A stretch of 64,000 nt of DNA from Sphingobium sp. TKS. Lineage in GTDB: Bacteria > Pseudomonadota > Alphaproteobacteria > Sphingomonadales > Sphingomonadaceae. Positions 43,495 to 52,487 of this stretch are shown here, in pieces. Below the pieces are notes generated by a model. It did not search any database, was not told the origin of the DNA, and saw only the letters and a list, made by a program, of their open reading frames with translations. How positions within the stretch are numbered: the stretch's first letter is position 1; the number at the start of each line of letters is the position of its first letter. Location of the stretch: assembly GCF_001563265.1 (NCBI RefSeq), contig NZ_CP005083.1, positions 3,227,001-3,291,000 on the forward strand. Direction: 5' to 3'. The translations under genes were made by a program, and so were the position numbers.

Positions 43495-45246
43495 TCACCG
43501 CCCAATCGCGTAAGCAGGCCGGCGCGGATCCGCAGCCGCCTCCAGCACGCCCGAAGGCAACTTTCGCGCGAAGCACACCGCTCCCGCACGCCAAGCAAAG
43601 TCCGGCCAGGGCACGACGTCGTGCCCAAGCTTGGCCAGGGCTGCCATCTGATCGTCCTCGAAGCGCGCCTCGAGGTTCAGCCGACCCGGATTGTACGCAT
43701 GGGGTTCGAACGAGTCGGGAAAACTATAGGTGGCGAAACGCGGCGCCTCGACGGCCTGCTGGGGCGACATGCCGAACAGTTCGATGTTCAGCCAGACCTG
43801 AACCAGCGCCTGCAGCTGGACGTCGCCGCCCGGCGTCCCGAACGCTCCGATTCCACCGCTATCGGTGCGGAACAGGAACGGCGCAGGCGTAAGCCTCGGG
43901 CGCTTACCCGGAGCGACACTGGAGGGATGAGACGGGTCTGCCCAGGACTGACTGCCTCGCGAGGAGGGGCACAGACCAGTCCCCGGGACCACCGGGGTAT
44001 CGGTCGATACGTCGCTAGGCGTGCAGGAGAACACGTTCCCCTGGCCATCGATGACGGCCACGTAGGACGTGTCCAGAGCCGGCAGCGTGGGAGGTCGGCG
44101 GGGAGTGTCCTCCACATTCGCTCTGTGGTCCTTACCGACGCTGCCCGGCGGAGGCATCTTGGGCGACGCCGCGGTCGGCGAGATCAGCGCCAGCCGTTCG
44201 GCGCAATAGGATGCGCTCAGGAGTTCATCGACGGGGACGTCCTCGAAGTGAGGATCCCCGAAGTAATGATGGCGGTCGGCAAAGCACAGCTTGATGGCTT
44301 CGGTGATAGTGTGGACGTAGGCTGTGCTATTGTGGCCGAGAGCGACGAGATCGACGCCCTCCAAGGTCGCCAGGATCTGAAGCAGGCTGGGCCCTTGGCA
44401 CCAGGCTCCACAGGAGTAGACAGTGGAGGATCCGACCTTCCTCGCCAGCGCCCTCTCCGTCTCGACCCGAAAGCCGGCCATGTCCTCCATGGTGAGGAGT
44501 CCGCCGTTCGCTTCGTGGTAATCTACAATGGTCCGGGCGATATCGCCCCGATAGAACGCATCGCGGGCGGCATCCAAGCCAGCTTCACGCCCCTTGCCAG
44601 ACGCAGCCGTCTCGCAATCGACCATGTACTGGAGGGTCGCGGCGAGATCGGCCTGGACAAACAGGTCGCCGACTTTGGGGGGAGCGCCGTTCGGCAGGTA
44701 GATCTCAGCCGAACTCGGCCACTGCGCCAGCGTATCCGCGAAGGTCTCCAGAAGGTTCGCCTGGAACGGGTACATTACGTAGCCGTCACGGGCAAAGCCG
44801 ATCGCACTTCGCGCAACTTCGCCGAACGTCATCGTCCCGAAGTCCGCGAGCGCCGTGATGCATGCGTCCGGCGCGGCGGGCACGACCGTCCTCAGGATAC
44901 CCTCTGGAATGCTTCCGCCGTGCTCCCTGACGAAGAGGTCAGGCGTGACGCGGCGCGGCCAGTATCCGAGCCCGCTGATCGTGAGCACCTCGTCGCGTTC
45001 GGCCAGGTAGACCGCGATCGGCGCGACGCCGGCGATGTTGACCATCTCGCTCTGCACCACGCCCATCACCAATACCGCGCAGACCCCGGCGTCGACCGCA
45101 TTGCCGCCTGCCTCGAGGATGGAATGGGCGGCCTGCGCCGCTAGGTAATGACCGGCGGTCACGACATGCTCACGACCCGAGATCGTGGGGCGGAGAGATG
45201 GGATGCCCTGCGCAGCGGCAAGGCCAGTAAGGGAGTCAATGCTCAT
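43495..45246 (-). CDS. Gamma-glutamyltransferase-family Ntn hydrolase
   Basis: 583 residues. The family N-terminus is clear (GREHVVTAGHYLAAQAAHSILEAGGNAVDAGVCAVLV) and the autocleavage/nucleophile site is LDTSYVAVIDGQGNVFS (about residue 384): the nucleophile Thr is kept, while the usual following Thr-His is Ser-Tyr. No signal peptide, unlike typical periplasmic GGT. Cytoplasmic relatives hydrolyse other amides, such as oxamate or glutathione-like conjugates. It lies between ETF and enoyl-CoA hydratase genes on the same strand, so a pathway-specific amide or gamma-glutamyl bond is a plausible target. Confidence 0.85.
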   Translation of the reverse strand: MSIDSLTGLAAAQGIPSLRPTISGREHVVTAGHYLAAQAAHSILEAGGNAVDAGVCAVLVMGVVQSEMVNIAGVAPIAVYLAERDEVLTISGLGYWPRRVTPDLFVREHGGSIPEGILRTVVPAAPDACITALADFGTMTFGEVARSAIGFARDGYVMYPFQANLLETFADTLAQWPSSAEIYLPNGAPPKVGDLFVQADLAATLQYMVDCETAASGKGREAGLDAARDAFYRGDIARTIVDYHEANGGLLTMEDMAGFRVETERALARKVGSSTVYSCGAWCQGPSLLQILATLEGVDLVALGHNSTAYVHTITEAIKLCFADRHHYFGDPHFEDVPVDELLSASYCAERLALISPTAASPKMPPPGSVGKDHRANVEDTPRRPPTLPALDTSYVAVIDGQGNVFSCTPSDVSTDTPVVPGTGLCPSSRGSQSWADPSHPSSVAPGKRPRLTPAPFLFRTDSGGIGAFGTPGGDVQLQALVQVWLNIELFGMSPQQAVEAPRFATYSFPDSFEPHAYNPGRLNLEARFEDDQMAALAKLGHDVVPWPDFAWRAGAVCFARKLPSGVLEAAADPRRPAYAIGR

Positions 45247-45364
45247 GAATTCCTCCAGTTCATCGAGGAGTTAAGGCCTGCGCCAGGCGTCAGCGCATCC
45301 AGGCATCGACGCGCGTGAGGTCCGCTGAGATCTGCGCACCGCCGCGTCGCGTGCCGGTCGAGGC

Positions 45365-46306
45365 TCATCCCAGGTCACCAAGCTGCTGCATCAGCTCGGG
45401 AACCGCCGTCTTGTAATCGGCGACCAGTCCGTAGTCGGCGACCTGGAAGATGGGCGCGTCCGGATCCTTGTTGATCGCGACGATCACCTTGGAGTCCTTC
45501 ATGCCCGCCAGATGCTGGATGGCGCCCGATATGCCCACCGCGAGATAGAGCTCGGGCGCGACCACCTTGCCCGTCTGCCCCACCTGACTGTCGTTGGGCG
45601 CGAAGCCGGAGTCGACGGCGGCACGGCTTGCGCCCACTGCCGCGCCAAACCTGTCGGCAAGCACCTCGATGACTGCGCGGAACTCCTCCGCGGATCCCAA
45701 CGCCCGCCCCCCGGACACGACGACCCTCGCGCCAGCGAGATCCGGCCGGGACGATTTGACCGCTTCCTCGCTGACGAAGCGGGCTGCCCACCGCGGGGCG
45801 GATATATGGACCACCTCCGTAGCAGCTGAGCCTCCCTCGCCGGCTGCGGCGAACGCTGTCGAGCGGACGGTGATTATCTTTTTTGCGTCCGATGACTGCA
45901 CGGTCTCAAGCGCGTTGCCGGCATAGATGGGGCGGACGAATGTGTCCGCGTCGACTATATCGATCACGTCCGAGATCAGAGCGACGTCGAGCTTCGCCGC
46001 TATGCGAGGGCTGATGTTCTTGCCCTGCGCGGTCGCTGGGGTCAGGATCGAGTCATACCCCCCCGCAAGCGGCACGACGAGCGCTTCGAACGCCTCAGCG
46101 ATGCCCTTCCCCAGCTCGTCGCTCTCGGCGAGAAGAATCTTCCGAACGCCGGCGATCCCGGCGGCCTCAGCGGCGACACCTGCCGCACCGGCGCCCGCGA
46201 CGAGCACGTCGACCTCGTCCGACAGCTTCCGTGCAGCCGTCACGGTCTTGTGGGTCGCGCTCTTGAGCGACTGGTTGTCATGATCAGCGATGACGAGAAC
46301 GGCCAT
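45365..46306 (-). CDS. etfA: Electron transfer flavoprotein alpha subunit
   Basis: 313 residues, full length. N-terminal [25 protein letters not shown] is typical, and the FAD domain shows [45 protein letters not shown] followed by [23 protein letters not shown]. It accepts electrons from acyl-CoA dehydrogenases and passes them to ETF-ubiquinone oxidoreductase. Its ATG overlaps the stop of etfB (TAATG), so the subunits are coupled. It serves the three acyl-CoA dehydrogenases of the window or the cell's general pool. Confidence 0.97.
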   Translation of the reverse strand: MAVLVIADHDNQSLKSATHKTVTAARKLSDEVDVLVAGAGAAGVAAEAAGIAGVRKILLAESDELGKGIAEAFEALVVPLAGGYDSILTPATAQGKNISPRIAAKLDVALISDVIDIVDADTFVRPIYAGNALETVQSSDAKKIITVRSTAFAAAGEGGSAATEVVHISAPRWAARFVSEEAVKSSRPDLAGARVVVSGGRALGSAEEFRAVIEVLADRFGAAVGASRAAVDSGFAPNDSQVGQTGKVVAPELYLAVGISGAIQHLAGMKDSKVIVAINKDPDAPIFQVADYGLVADYKTAVPELMQQLGDLG

Positions 46307-47058
46307 TACAGAACCCCCGCTTTGTTTTTCAGCTGCGAGACAAGGTCGGCTGCGGACTCAACTATGACGCCGGCGGCACGTACTGGCGGTTCGGCGACCT
46401 TCAGGACTTTGAGGCGAGGAGACACGTCGACCTTGATCGAGGCCAGTTCCCTCACCTGTAACGGCTTCTGCTTGGCCTTCATGATGTTTGGCAGGGAAGC
46501 GTAGCGGGGTTCATTGAGACGTAGATCCGCCGTGACGACCGCCGGCAGCTCGAGCTTGAGAGTCTGCAGTCCGCCGTCGACCTCACGCGTGACCGTGGCC
46601 GAGCCCGCCGCCACCGCCAGATCGCTGGCGAAAGCGGCCTGGGGCCAGTCGAGCAGTGCCGCGAGCATCTGCCCGGTGGCGGCGTTGTCCCCGTCAATGG
46701 CCTGTTTGCCCATGACGACCAGATCGGGCGCCTCCCCGGCGACCAGCTGCCTCAATACCTTCGCCACCGAGAGCGGCTCGAGGTCACGATCACCTGCGTC
46801 GATCAGGATGGCGCGATCGGCGCCCATGGCTAAGGCCGTGCGAAGCGTTTCCTGGGCTTGGAGGAGCCCGATCGATACCGCGACCACCTCGGTAGCGACG
46901 CCCTTCTCCTTGAGACGAACCGCCTCCTCGACGGCGATCTCGTCGAACGGGTTCATCGACATCTTCACATTCGCGAGGTCGATGCCCGAATGGTCGGACT
47001 TCACTCGTGCCTTCACGTTGTAGTCTATCACTCGCTTGACAGCGACCAATACGCGCAT
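46306..47058 (-). CDS. etfB: Electron transfer flavoprotein beta subunit
   Basis: 250 residues, full length. [22 protein letters not shown], then [22 protein letters not shown] and the AMP-binding loop [21 protein letters not shown] are characteristic. It forms the heterodimer with EtfA encoded immediately downstream. A second ETF elsewhere in the genome is likely, so this copy is probably dedicated to the local acyl-CoA dehydrogenases. Confidence 0.97.
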   Translation of the reverse strand: MRVLVAVKRVIDYNVKARVKSDHSGIDLANVKMSMNPFDEIAVEEAVRLKEKGVATEVVAVSIGLLQAQETLRTALAMGADRAILIDAGDRDLEPLSVAKVLRQLVAGEAPDLVVMGKQAIDGDNAATGQMLAALLDWPQAAFASDLAVAAGSATVTREVDGGLQTLKLELPAVVTADLRLNEPRYASLPNIMKAKQKPLQVRELASIKVDVSPRLKVLKVAEPPVRAAGVIVESAADLVSQLKNKAGVL

Positions 47059-47153
47059 GTCCCACTCCTTGGTCGATCACTTCGAAATTGAACGCATCCA
47101 CCCCGGAAGGGGCAGGGCGTTCGACGTATCCGCCTGGTCAAGGCATCGGGCGC

Positions 47154-47924
47154 TCAGTCGGCATATCCGGGGTTCTCCCGGTCGAGCTTGCGCAGCAGGG
47201 CGGGCCAGTTGCGCTCAGCCGACGCCGCCATCATCTCCCGGGTGAACCTGCGGTCCGCGTCGGCCGCCACCTCGGGAGCCGGGAGATGCAGCCGGCGCCC
47301 CATCGACAACGCCGCGACCTGGGCGGAGCAGGCTGTCTCGAGGTTGGCAATCGACCGGAAGGCCTCGCGAACCGTGCGGCCGACGGCCAGCGTCCCGTGA
47401 TTCCTCAGGAACATGAGGTTCTTCTCGCCCAGATCCCGCGGCAACCTCTCACGCTCGTCGATGTTGGTGGCCACGCCTTCATATTCGTGGAACGCTATCT
47501 CGCTTAGGACGAGGATCGCGGGCTGCGTTAGCGGCAGCAGACCCTCCTCAATGGCCGAGACCGCCATCCCGTCACGGGTGTGCAGGTGGATCACGCAGCC
47601 AGCGTCCTCGCGAACCATGTGGATCGCGCTGTGAATGACGAACCCTGCAGGATTCACGGGATACGGCGATGGCTCGATGATCTCGCCCGCCAAGTTCACC
47701 TTGACCAGGCTCGATGCGGTGATCTCGTCGAAAAACATACCGTAGGGATTGATGAGGAATTCTTCCCTCTTGCCCGGCAACCGCGCCGAAATGTGGGTGC
47801 CCGTGAGGTCATCCCACCCGTAGAGCGCCACCAGCCGGTAGCACGCCGCAAGATCGCTGCGGATCGCGTGCTCCTCGGGGCTCCACAATCCGCCCGCGTG
47901 TCTGTCCATCTGCGCTGTTGTCAT
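47154..47924 (-). CDS. Class II aldolase/adducin-family protein
   Basis: 256 residues from the ATG at 47924; the open frame upstream is not protein-like. The zinc site of the family is complete: AGCVIHLHTRDGMAVSA (two His) and MFLRNHGTLAVGRTV (third His), with Asn/Gly phosphate-loop equivalents near GTHISARLPGKR. Members are retro-aldolases or decarboxylases; many adducin-like ones have unknown substrates. It is the first gene of the leftward ETF unit, divergent from the LysR gene, which probably controls it. Confidence 0.88.
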   Translation of the reverse strand: MTTAQMDRHAGGLWSPEEHAIRSDLAACYRLVALYGWDDLTGTHISARLPGKREEFLINPYGMFFDEITASSLVKVNLAGEIIEPSPYPVNPAGFVIHSAIHMVREDAGCVIHLHTRDGMAVSAIEEGLLPLTQPAILVLSEIAFHEYEGVATNIDERERLPRDLGEKNLMFLRNHGTLAVGRTVREAFRSIANLETACSAQVAALSMGRRLHLPAPEVAADADRRFTREMMAASAERNWPALLRKLDRENPGYAD

Positions 47925-48137
47925 GCTCGATCGTGGAATTTGGTACGCTGCGTCCTTGCCGCGACACCTCGAACCTGCTGACTTGCCAGCGCCATGAGAA
48001 GTGCTTCCCTCCCCGGCCAACCCCAATATTCGCAGCAATCCCGGACACTCGGACCCACGCCATCCCGGCGCGACACATTGACACGGAAGGGACGAGCCCC
48101 CAAGTGCATGGCAGGACAGTCAGTCGAGGTGACGCAT

Positions 48138-49022
48138 ATGGATGTCGATCTCGCGCGCGCAGTGCGCTTCTTCTACGTCGCGGAGGGGACGTCGTTCATC
48201 CGGGCGGCGCAGAAGCTGAACGTCGATCCCACATGGCTCTCCCGCCAGATCCAGCAGTTGGAGAACCAGCTGGGCTGCCGTCTGCTGAAGCGCACGACGA
48301 GGAACGTCACGCTCACGCCCGAGGGGCAACAGTTCTTCACAGCGGCGAAGCAGCTGGCGCAGGCCGCGAACGAGGCGCAATCCGTCGCCTCCGCACTGGA
48401 ACAGAAGAAAAGCCTTCAACTGACGGTCGGGATAAGCAGTTCGACGTTCTGGATCCCCGTGCGGCAGGCGCTGCTAAGCTCGTTCCGGTCACGCCATCCC
48501 GAGATGGTCATCTCGACGACGGCGAAGACGAGCACGGAGCTGTTCGACGACTTGACGCAGGGCATCATCGACATTGCCGTAATAGGTGCCGTCAAACCCA
48601 CGGAGGAATTCGACCGAACGGTAATCTACCGCAACAGGCCGTTCCTCTTCATCCCTAAGGAGTCCCCCCTGGCCGCCAAGACAACGATCACGATGGCCGA
48701 CTTCAAGAATCTCAACGTCGTGTTCCCCGTCATCGACAACAACTTCTCCTTCGATTTGATCTATCAACCCTTCCTGGACGCCGGCGCCAATCCGCACTGG
48801 TCCCCCGAGGGGGTGTACGCTGCGATGTACTTCGCCGCGTCGAGGCGCATGGGGATGATCGCCTGGGGCTTCGAGCAGGGCATCAGCGATTCCCTGGTCC
48901 TGCGGGAGATTTCGGACTGTACGGCGATGATGGAGGTCGTCGCGCTCAAGAACAAGGACGACGAACGCCGCGCCGTCCGAACTTTCTGGGCACGCGCCCA
49001 GACCGTAAAGAACGTCATTTAA
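48138..49022 (+). CDS. LysR-family transcriptional regulator (first of a tandem pair)
   Basis: 294 residues from the ATG at 48138 with GAGGTGA upstream. The winged helix-turn-helix occupies residues 1-65 (FFYVAEGTSFIRAAQKLNVDPTWLSRQIQQLENQLG). The effector domain has VGISSSTFWIPVRQALLSSF and RPFLFIPKESPLAAKTTITM. It is divergent from the class II aldolase/ETF operon across about 213 bases, the classic LysR arrangement. A second regulator of the same subfamily follows 263 bases downstream. The two share PTWLSRQI(Q/K)QLE and ESPLA(A/K)K motifs. Confidence 0.93.
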   Translation: MDVDLARAVRFFYVAEGTSFIRAAQKLNVDPTWLSRQIQQLENQLGCRLLKRTTRNVTLTPEGQQFFTAAKQLAQAANEAQSVASALEQKKSLQLTVGISSSTFWIPVRQALLSSFRSRHPEMVISTTAKTSTELFDDLTQGIIDIAVIGAVKPTEEFDRTVIYRNRPFLFIPKESPLAAKTTITMADFKNLNVVFPVIDNNFSFDLIYQPFLDAGANPHWSPEGVYAAMYFAASRRMGMIAWGFEQGISDSLVLREISDCTAMMEVVALKNKDDERRAVRTFWARAQTVKNVI

Positions 49023-49285
49023 CCGCTCGGGCCCAGAGGTCGCTCTTCGAGAAAGGGGGCAAATAGCGTAGAATCTTCAAGGAAAAATGCCGCCGTGTTT
49101 ATGGAGCAGTAGCGTCATCTGGTGCGAGCTTGAGCGGTAGCGATCGCGCCGGCACTTCATCGACGACGGTCGAAAATGCCGGAGCTAAGTTAGATACGTC
49201 ATACACGATATGGGAGGTGGCCGTCCTAGCTACTTACGCGGCGATGTGCACGCAGCCGCGTTAAGCCAGGATCCGCAGACAACAG

Positions 49286-50251
49286 ATGAGAATAGATCAA
49301 GATCTTAGGCGGCTGGTGCAATTCTACCATGTCGCCCGCGCCAAATCCCTGCCGGCGGCGGCCTTCAAGCTGGGCGTCGAACCCACATGGCTATCGCGGC
49401 AGATCAAGCAGCTAGAGTCCCATCTCGGTTTCCTCCTGTTCGACCGAGCCGACCGTCACATGACGCTGACACCGGAGGGAGCGGAATTCTTCGAGAGCGT
49501 CAAAGACATCGCCGACGCGGCGAGACGGGTTGAATCAGTGGCGCGGTCCCTTGGGGCAGGAAAGAACGAACTTCTGTTCGGGCTCGCAGACTCGTCCTTC
49601 TGGCTGCCTGCGAGAAAGGCACTGCTCGATGCCATCTCCACGAGCCATCCCGAAATCGTCCTCAAGACCGTCGTTAACGATACCACGGAGTTGATGAACC
49701 AGCTCCGGGACCGGGAGATCGACATCTGCCTCGTGGGAAGGCTCCACGATATGGAGCGCTTTGACTATCTTACTATCCACAATGGAGCCCCGCGGCTCCT
49801 GGTCCCCGAGGAGTCCCCCCTTGCCAAGAAGCATCAGCTCTCGATGGCCGACATCTCCAATTTGGACGTCGCCATCCCCCTCATCGACAACGACTATTCG
49901 TTCGAGACGATCTACGGCCCATTCCTAAGCGCCGGCGCGCGCCCCCACTGGGTCTCGGAAGGCCCACTTGCGGCTTTCCATTTCGCGCTCGCAAACCGCA
50001 TCAGCCTGGTCGCCTGGGGATTCGAGGACACCGTCAACAGCTCCCTCCTCGCAAAGGAGGTGGTCGACAGCGACGCCAGGGTTGAGGTCGTGATCGCGAT
50101 GAACGCGGACGATGACCGTGAGGCAGTCCAGAAAGTCTGGCGGGAAGTAGTCTCCATAGCGAGAAGGATAGGCGAGCCGCCCTCCCGCGATCCGCGCGCG
50201 CGCAAGAGGCGAGCTGCGGCAAGCACTTCCGACAGCCCCAACAAGGGTTAA
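49286..50251 (+). CDS. LysR-family transcriptional regulator (second of a tandem pair)
   Basis: 321 residues. HTH region VQFYHVARAKSLPAAAFKLGVEPTWLSRQIKQLESHLG. The effector domain closely parallels that of the preceding regulator (FGLADSSFWLPARKALLDAI, VPEESPLAKKHQLSMADISNLDVAIPLIDNDYSF) and is therefore a paralogue. A basic C-terminal tail (RDPRARKRRAAA) extends it by about 25 residues. It precedes the rightward CoA-pathway genes and may control them, while its partner controls the leftward ones. Confidence 0.93.
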   Translation: MRIDQDLRRLVQFYHVARAKSLPAAAFKLGVEPTWLSRQIKQLESHLGFLLFDRADRHMTLTPEGAEFFESVKDIADAARRVESVARSLGAGKNELLFGLADSSFWLPARKALLDAISTSHPEIVLKTVVNDTTELMNQLRDREIDICLVGRLHDMERFDYLTIHNGAPRLLVPEESPLAKKHQLSMADISNLDVAIPLIDNDYSFETIYGPFLSAGARPHWVSEGPLAAFHFALANRISLVAWGFEDTVNSSLLAKEVVDSDARVEVVIAMNADDDREAVQKVWREVVSIARRIGEPPSRDPRARKRRAAASTSDSPNKG

Positions 50252-50512
50252 CCGCCCTGGACGCCAGCGCATCGCGGTCCGACATGCAGAGTAGTGCGGA
50301 CCACGCCGTCATTCTGACGGATTCGCAATAGTTGCCCCTCTAGTCGTGTGAAATATCGGGCCGGACCGCCGGAAACGGATGAGGACTGTCCGCACCACCG
50401 CGCACAAGCCAAATCCCGCCGTCGGCGAGCAGTGCAAGATGCGATCGCGCAGCCGAGCCTGATGCGGTCGCACCGGCACGAGATAGTCTGCGTCTGGCTC
50501 CGGGGAAAGATT

Positions 50513-51319
50513 TTGGAACTATATTCTGAATATAAGGCGCTTCAGATCGAAAAGCGCCGCGCGGTCATGGTGATCACACTCCATAACCCCCCAATGAACG
50601 CCAGCTTTCCGGCGATGCATCTGGAACTCTCACACATCTTCTCGACGATCAACCGGGACCCCGAGGTTAAGGTGGTCGTGCTCACCGGAGCCGGTGACCG
50701 AGCCTTCTCCGCCGGCGGGGATGTGAAGAACATGCTGCGCCGACTGACGACCGCAGACCATGCGGCCTGGTTGCGCGGGATGCGCGAGGCCAAGGATCTC
50801 GTTTATTCGATCCTCCGCCTTGAAAAACCGCTGATCACGCGGATCAACGGGCACGCGATGGGGCTCGGCGCCACACTCGCAGTGCTGGGGGACTTCTCCT
50901 ACATGATCGAGACCGCGCAGATCGCCGACACGCACGTGAAGGTCGGGCTAACGGCAGGCGATGGCGGTTCCATGATGTGGCCGCTCCTGATGGGCTTCAT
51001 GAACGCGAAGCGGTATCTGCTGACGGGTGACGCGCTGACCGGCAAGGAGGCTGCGGATATCGGCCTCATAACGGGTTCCGCCGCCAATATGCAGGAGCTC
51101 GACGAACTTTGCTTCGGTATGGCCGATCGGCTCGCAAGAGGCGCGACGCTCGCGGTCAACGCCACCAAGGCGAGCATCAACATCCTCCTCAGGCGACTGC
51201 TGGAGGGGGTGATGGAGGCCCATCTGGGGGCTGAGACCCTCACCTACCTCTCCAAGGACCATCTCGAGGCGGCCAAGGCCTTCAGCGAAAAGCGCACGCC
51301 GGACTTCAAGGGCGAATAG
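50513..51319 (+). CDS. Enoyl-CoA hydratase/isomerase family protein
   Basis: 268 residues from a TTG at 50513 just behind GGGGAAAG; the longer open frame from 50348 gives an atypical N-terminus. Crotonase features: RAVMVITLHNPPMNAS, AFSAGGDVKNML (oxyanion loop with Ser for Cys), GHAMGLGATLAVLGDFSYM and VKVGLTAGDGGSMMWPL. The C-terminus YLSKDHLEAAKAFSEKRTPDFKGE is typical. It acts on an enoyl-CoA; unusual loop residues argue for a specialised substrate. It starts the rightward set with the nitronate monooxygenase-like and ligase genes. Confidence 0.9.
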   Translation: MELYSEYKALQIEKRRAVMVITLHNPPMNASFPAMHLELSHIFSTINRDPEVKVVVLTGAGDRAFSAGGDVKNMLRRLTTADHAAWLRGMREAKDLVYSILRLEKPLITRINGHAMGLGATLAVLGDFSYMIETAQIADTHVKVGLTAGDGGSMMWPLLMGFMNAKRYLLTGDALTGKEAADIGLITGSAANMQELDELCFGMADRLARGATLAVNATKASINILLRRLLEGVMEAHLGAETLTYLSKDHLEAAKAFSEKRTPDFKGE

Positions 51320-51388
51320 CAAGATCGGCGCCCAACCACGCGCCGGGGTCGACGCTTAAATAGACGAAATACAGAGGAGATACTGCGG

Positions 51389-52366
51389 ATGCTAGCCACT
51401 GGCGCACTTTCCCAAGTGCCGCACTTGGATTCACTCCAATTGCCGGTGCTCGCCGCCCCGATGTTCATCGTGTCGGGGCCGGAGCTGGTGATCGCTCAGT
51501 GCCGTGCGGGTGTTATCGGATCTTTCCCGGCTCTCAACGCGCGCCCCATGGAGGTTCTCGACGATTGGCTGGCCCAGATCTGCGAAGGGGTGTCCATCCC
51601 CGGCGGCCGGCGGCCCTTCGCCGTCAACCAGATCGTACACAAGAGCAACAACCGCCTCGACCACGACGTCGAGCTCTGTGTGAAATACAAGGTTCCGATC
51701 GTGATCACCTCCCTTGGGTCGCGGCGCGACGTGAACGAGGCGATCACCGCCTACGGCGGGATCGTCCTGCACGACGTTATAAACGACCGTTTCGCGCACA
51801 AGGCGATTGAGAACGGCGCGACTGGGCTCATCGCGGTGGCGGCAGGTGCGGGCGGCCACGCCGGCACGCTTTCACCGTTCGCGCTTCTGCGCGAGATCCG
51901 GGCCTGGTTCGATGGTCCGCTCATATTGTCCGGCTCCATCTCCCACGGCGCGTCGATCCTGGCCGCGCAAGCAGCGGGGGCAGACCTCGCCTACATCGGG
52001 TCGGCATTCATCGCGACCAAGGAGGCCTCGGCAGCCGAGGGCTACAAGCAGATGATCGTCGACGGGTCGGCTGCGGACATCCTCTACACGAATGCCATCA
52101 CGGGGGTCCACGGCAACTACCTCATGCCGTCGCTCGTGCGCGCCGGCTTCGACCCGCAGAACATGCCCGTCGGCAACCCGAAGGAGATGAACTTCCAGAG
52201 CGGTGGCAACATGGAAGCCAAAGCCTGGCGGGACATCTGGGGATGCGGCCAAGGTCTCGGCGTGATCGACGAAGTGAAGTCGTCCGCCGACCTCGTGGCG
52301 CGATTGGCTGCTGAATATGGCGCGGCCCGGGAAGCTCTCAAGCAGTCGGCGTTTGCCTACTGGTGA
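51389..52366 (+). CDS. Nitronate monooxygenase / IpdC-like FMN protein
   Basis: 325 residues of the NMO TIM-barrel family. FMN contacts are seen in PVLAAPMFIVSGPELVIAQCRAG, the catalytic-His segment AAGAGGHAGTLSPFALL, and GPLILSGSISHGASILAAQAAGADLAYIGSAFIATKEA (phosphate site). Members oxidise nitronates, but others, such as IpdC in steroid ring degradation, reduce or dehydrogenate CoA thioesters. Between an enoyl-CoA hydratase and an acyl-CoA ligase gene, the latter kind of role is more likely than nitroalkane oxidation. No nitro-compound gene is nearby. Confidence 0.88.
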   Translation: MLATGALSQVPHLDSLQLPVLAAPMFIVSGPELVIAQCRAGVIGSFPALNARPMEVLDDWLAQICEGVSIPGGRRPFAVNQIVHKSNNRLDHDVELCVKYKVPIVITSLGSRRDVNEAITAYGGIVLHDVINDRFAHKAIENGATGLIAVAAGAGGHAGTLSPFALLREIRAWFDGPLILSGSISHGASILAAQAAGADLAYIGSAFIATKEASAAEGYKQMIVDGSAADILYTNAITGVHGNYLMPSLVRAGFDPQNMPVGNPKEMNFQSGGNMEAKAWRDIWGCGQGLGVIDEVKSSADLVARLAAEYGAAREALKQSAFAYW

Positions 52367-52487
52367 GGAGACTATCGGAGACTGGCGAAAAGCGCATCAA
52401 CCGCCTGGACGAAGGCCGCCAACCATCGGCGTCCGCATGATCGCGCAGTTGGGGTGCACGGCACTCCGGCGGAGCGCAAAGAAGTGA

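Noticed and set aside
43459..45144. 561-codon open frame on the plus strand
   Set aside because: Lies antisense to the GGT-like gene; Arg-rich composition and no recognisable motif, a by-product of high GC.
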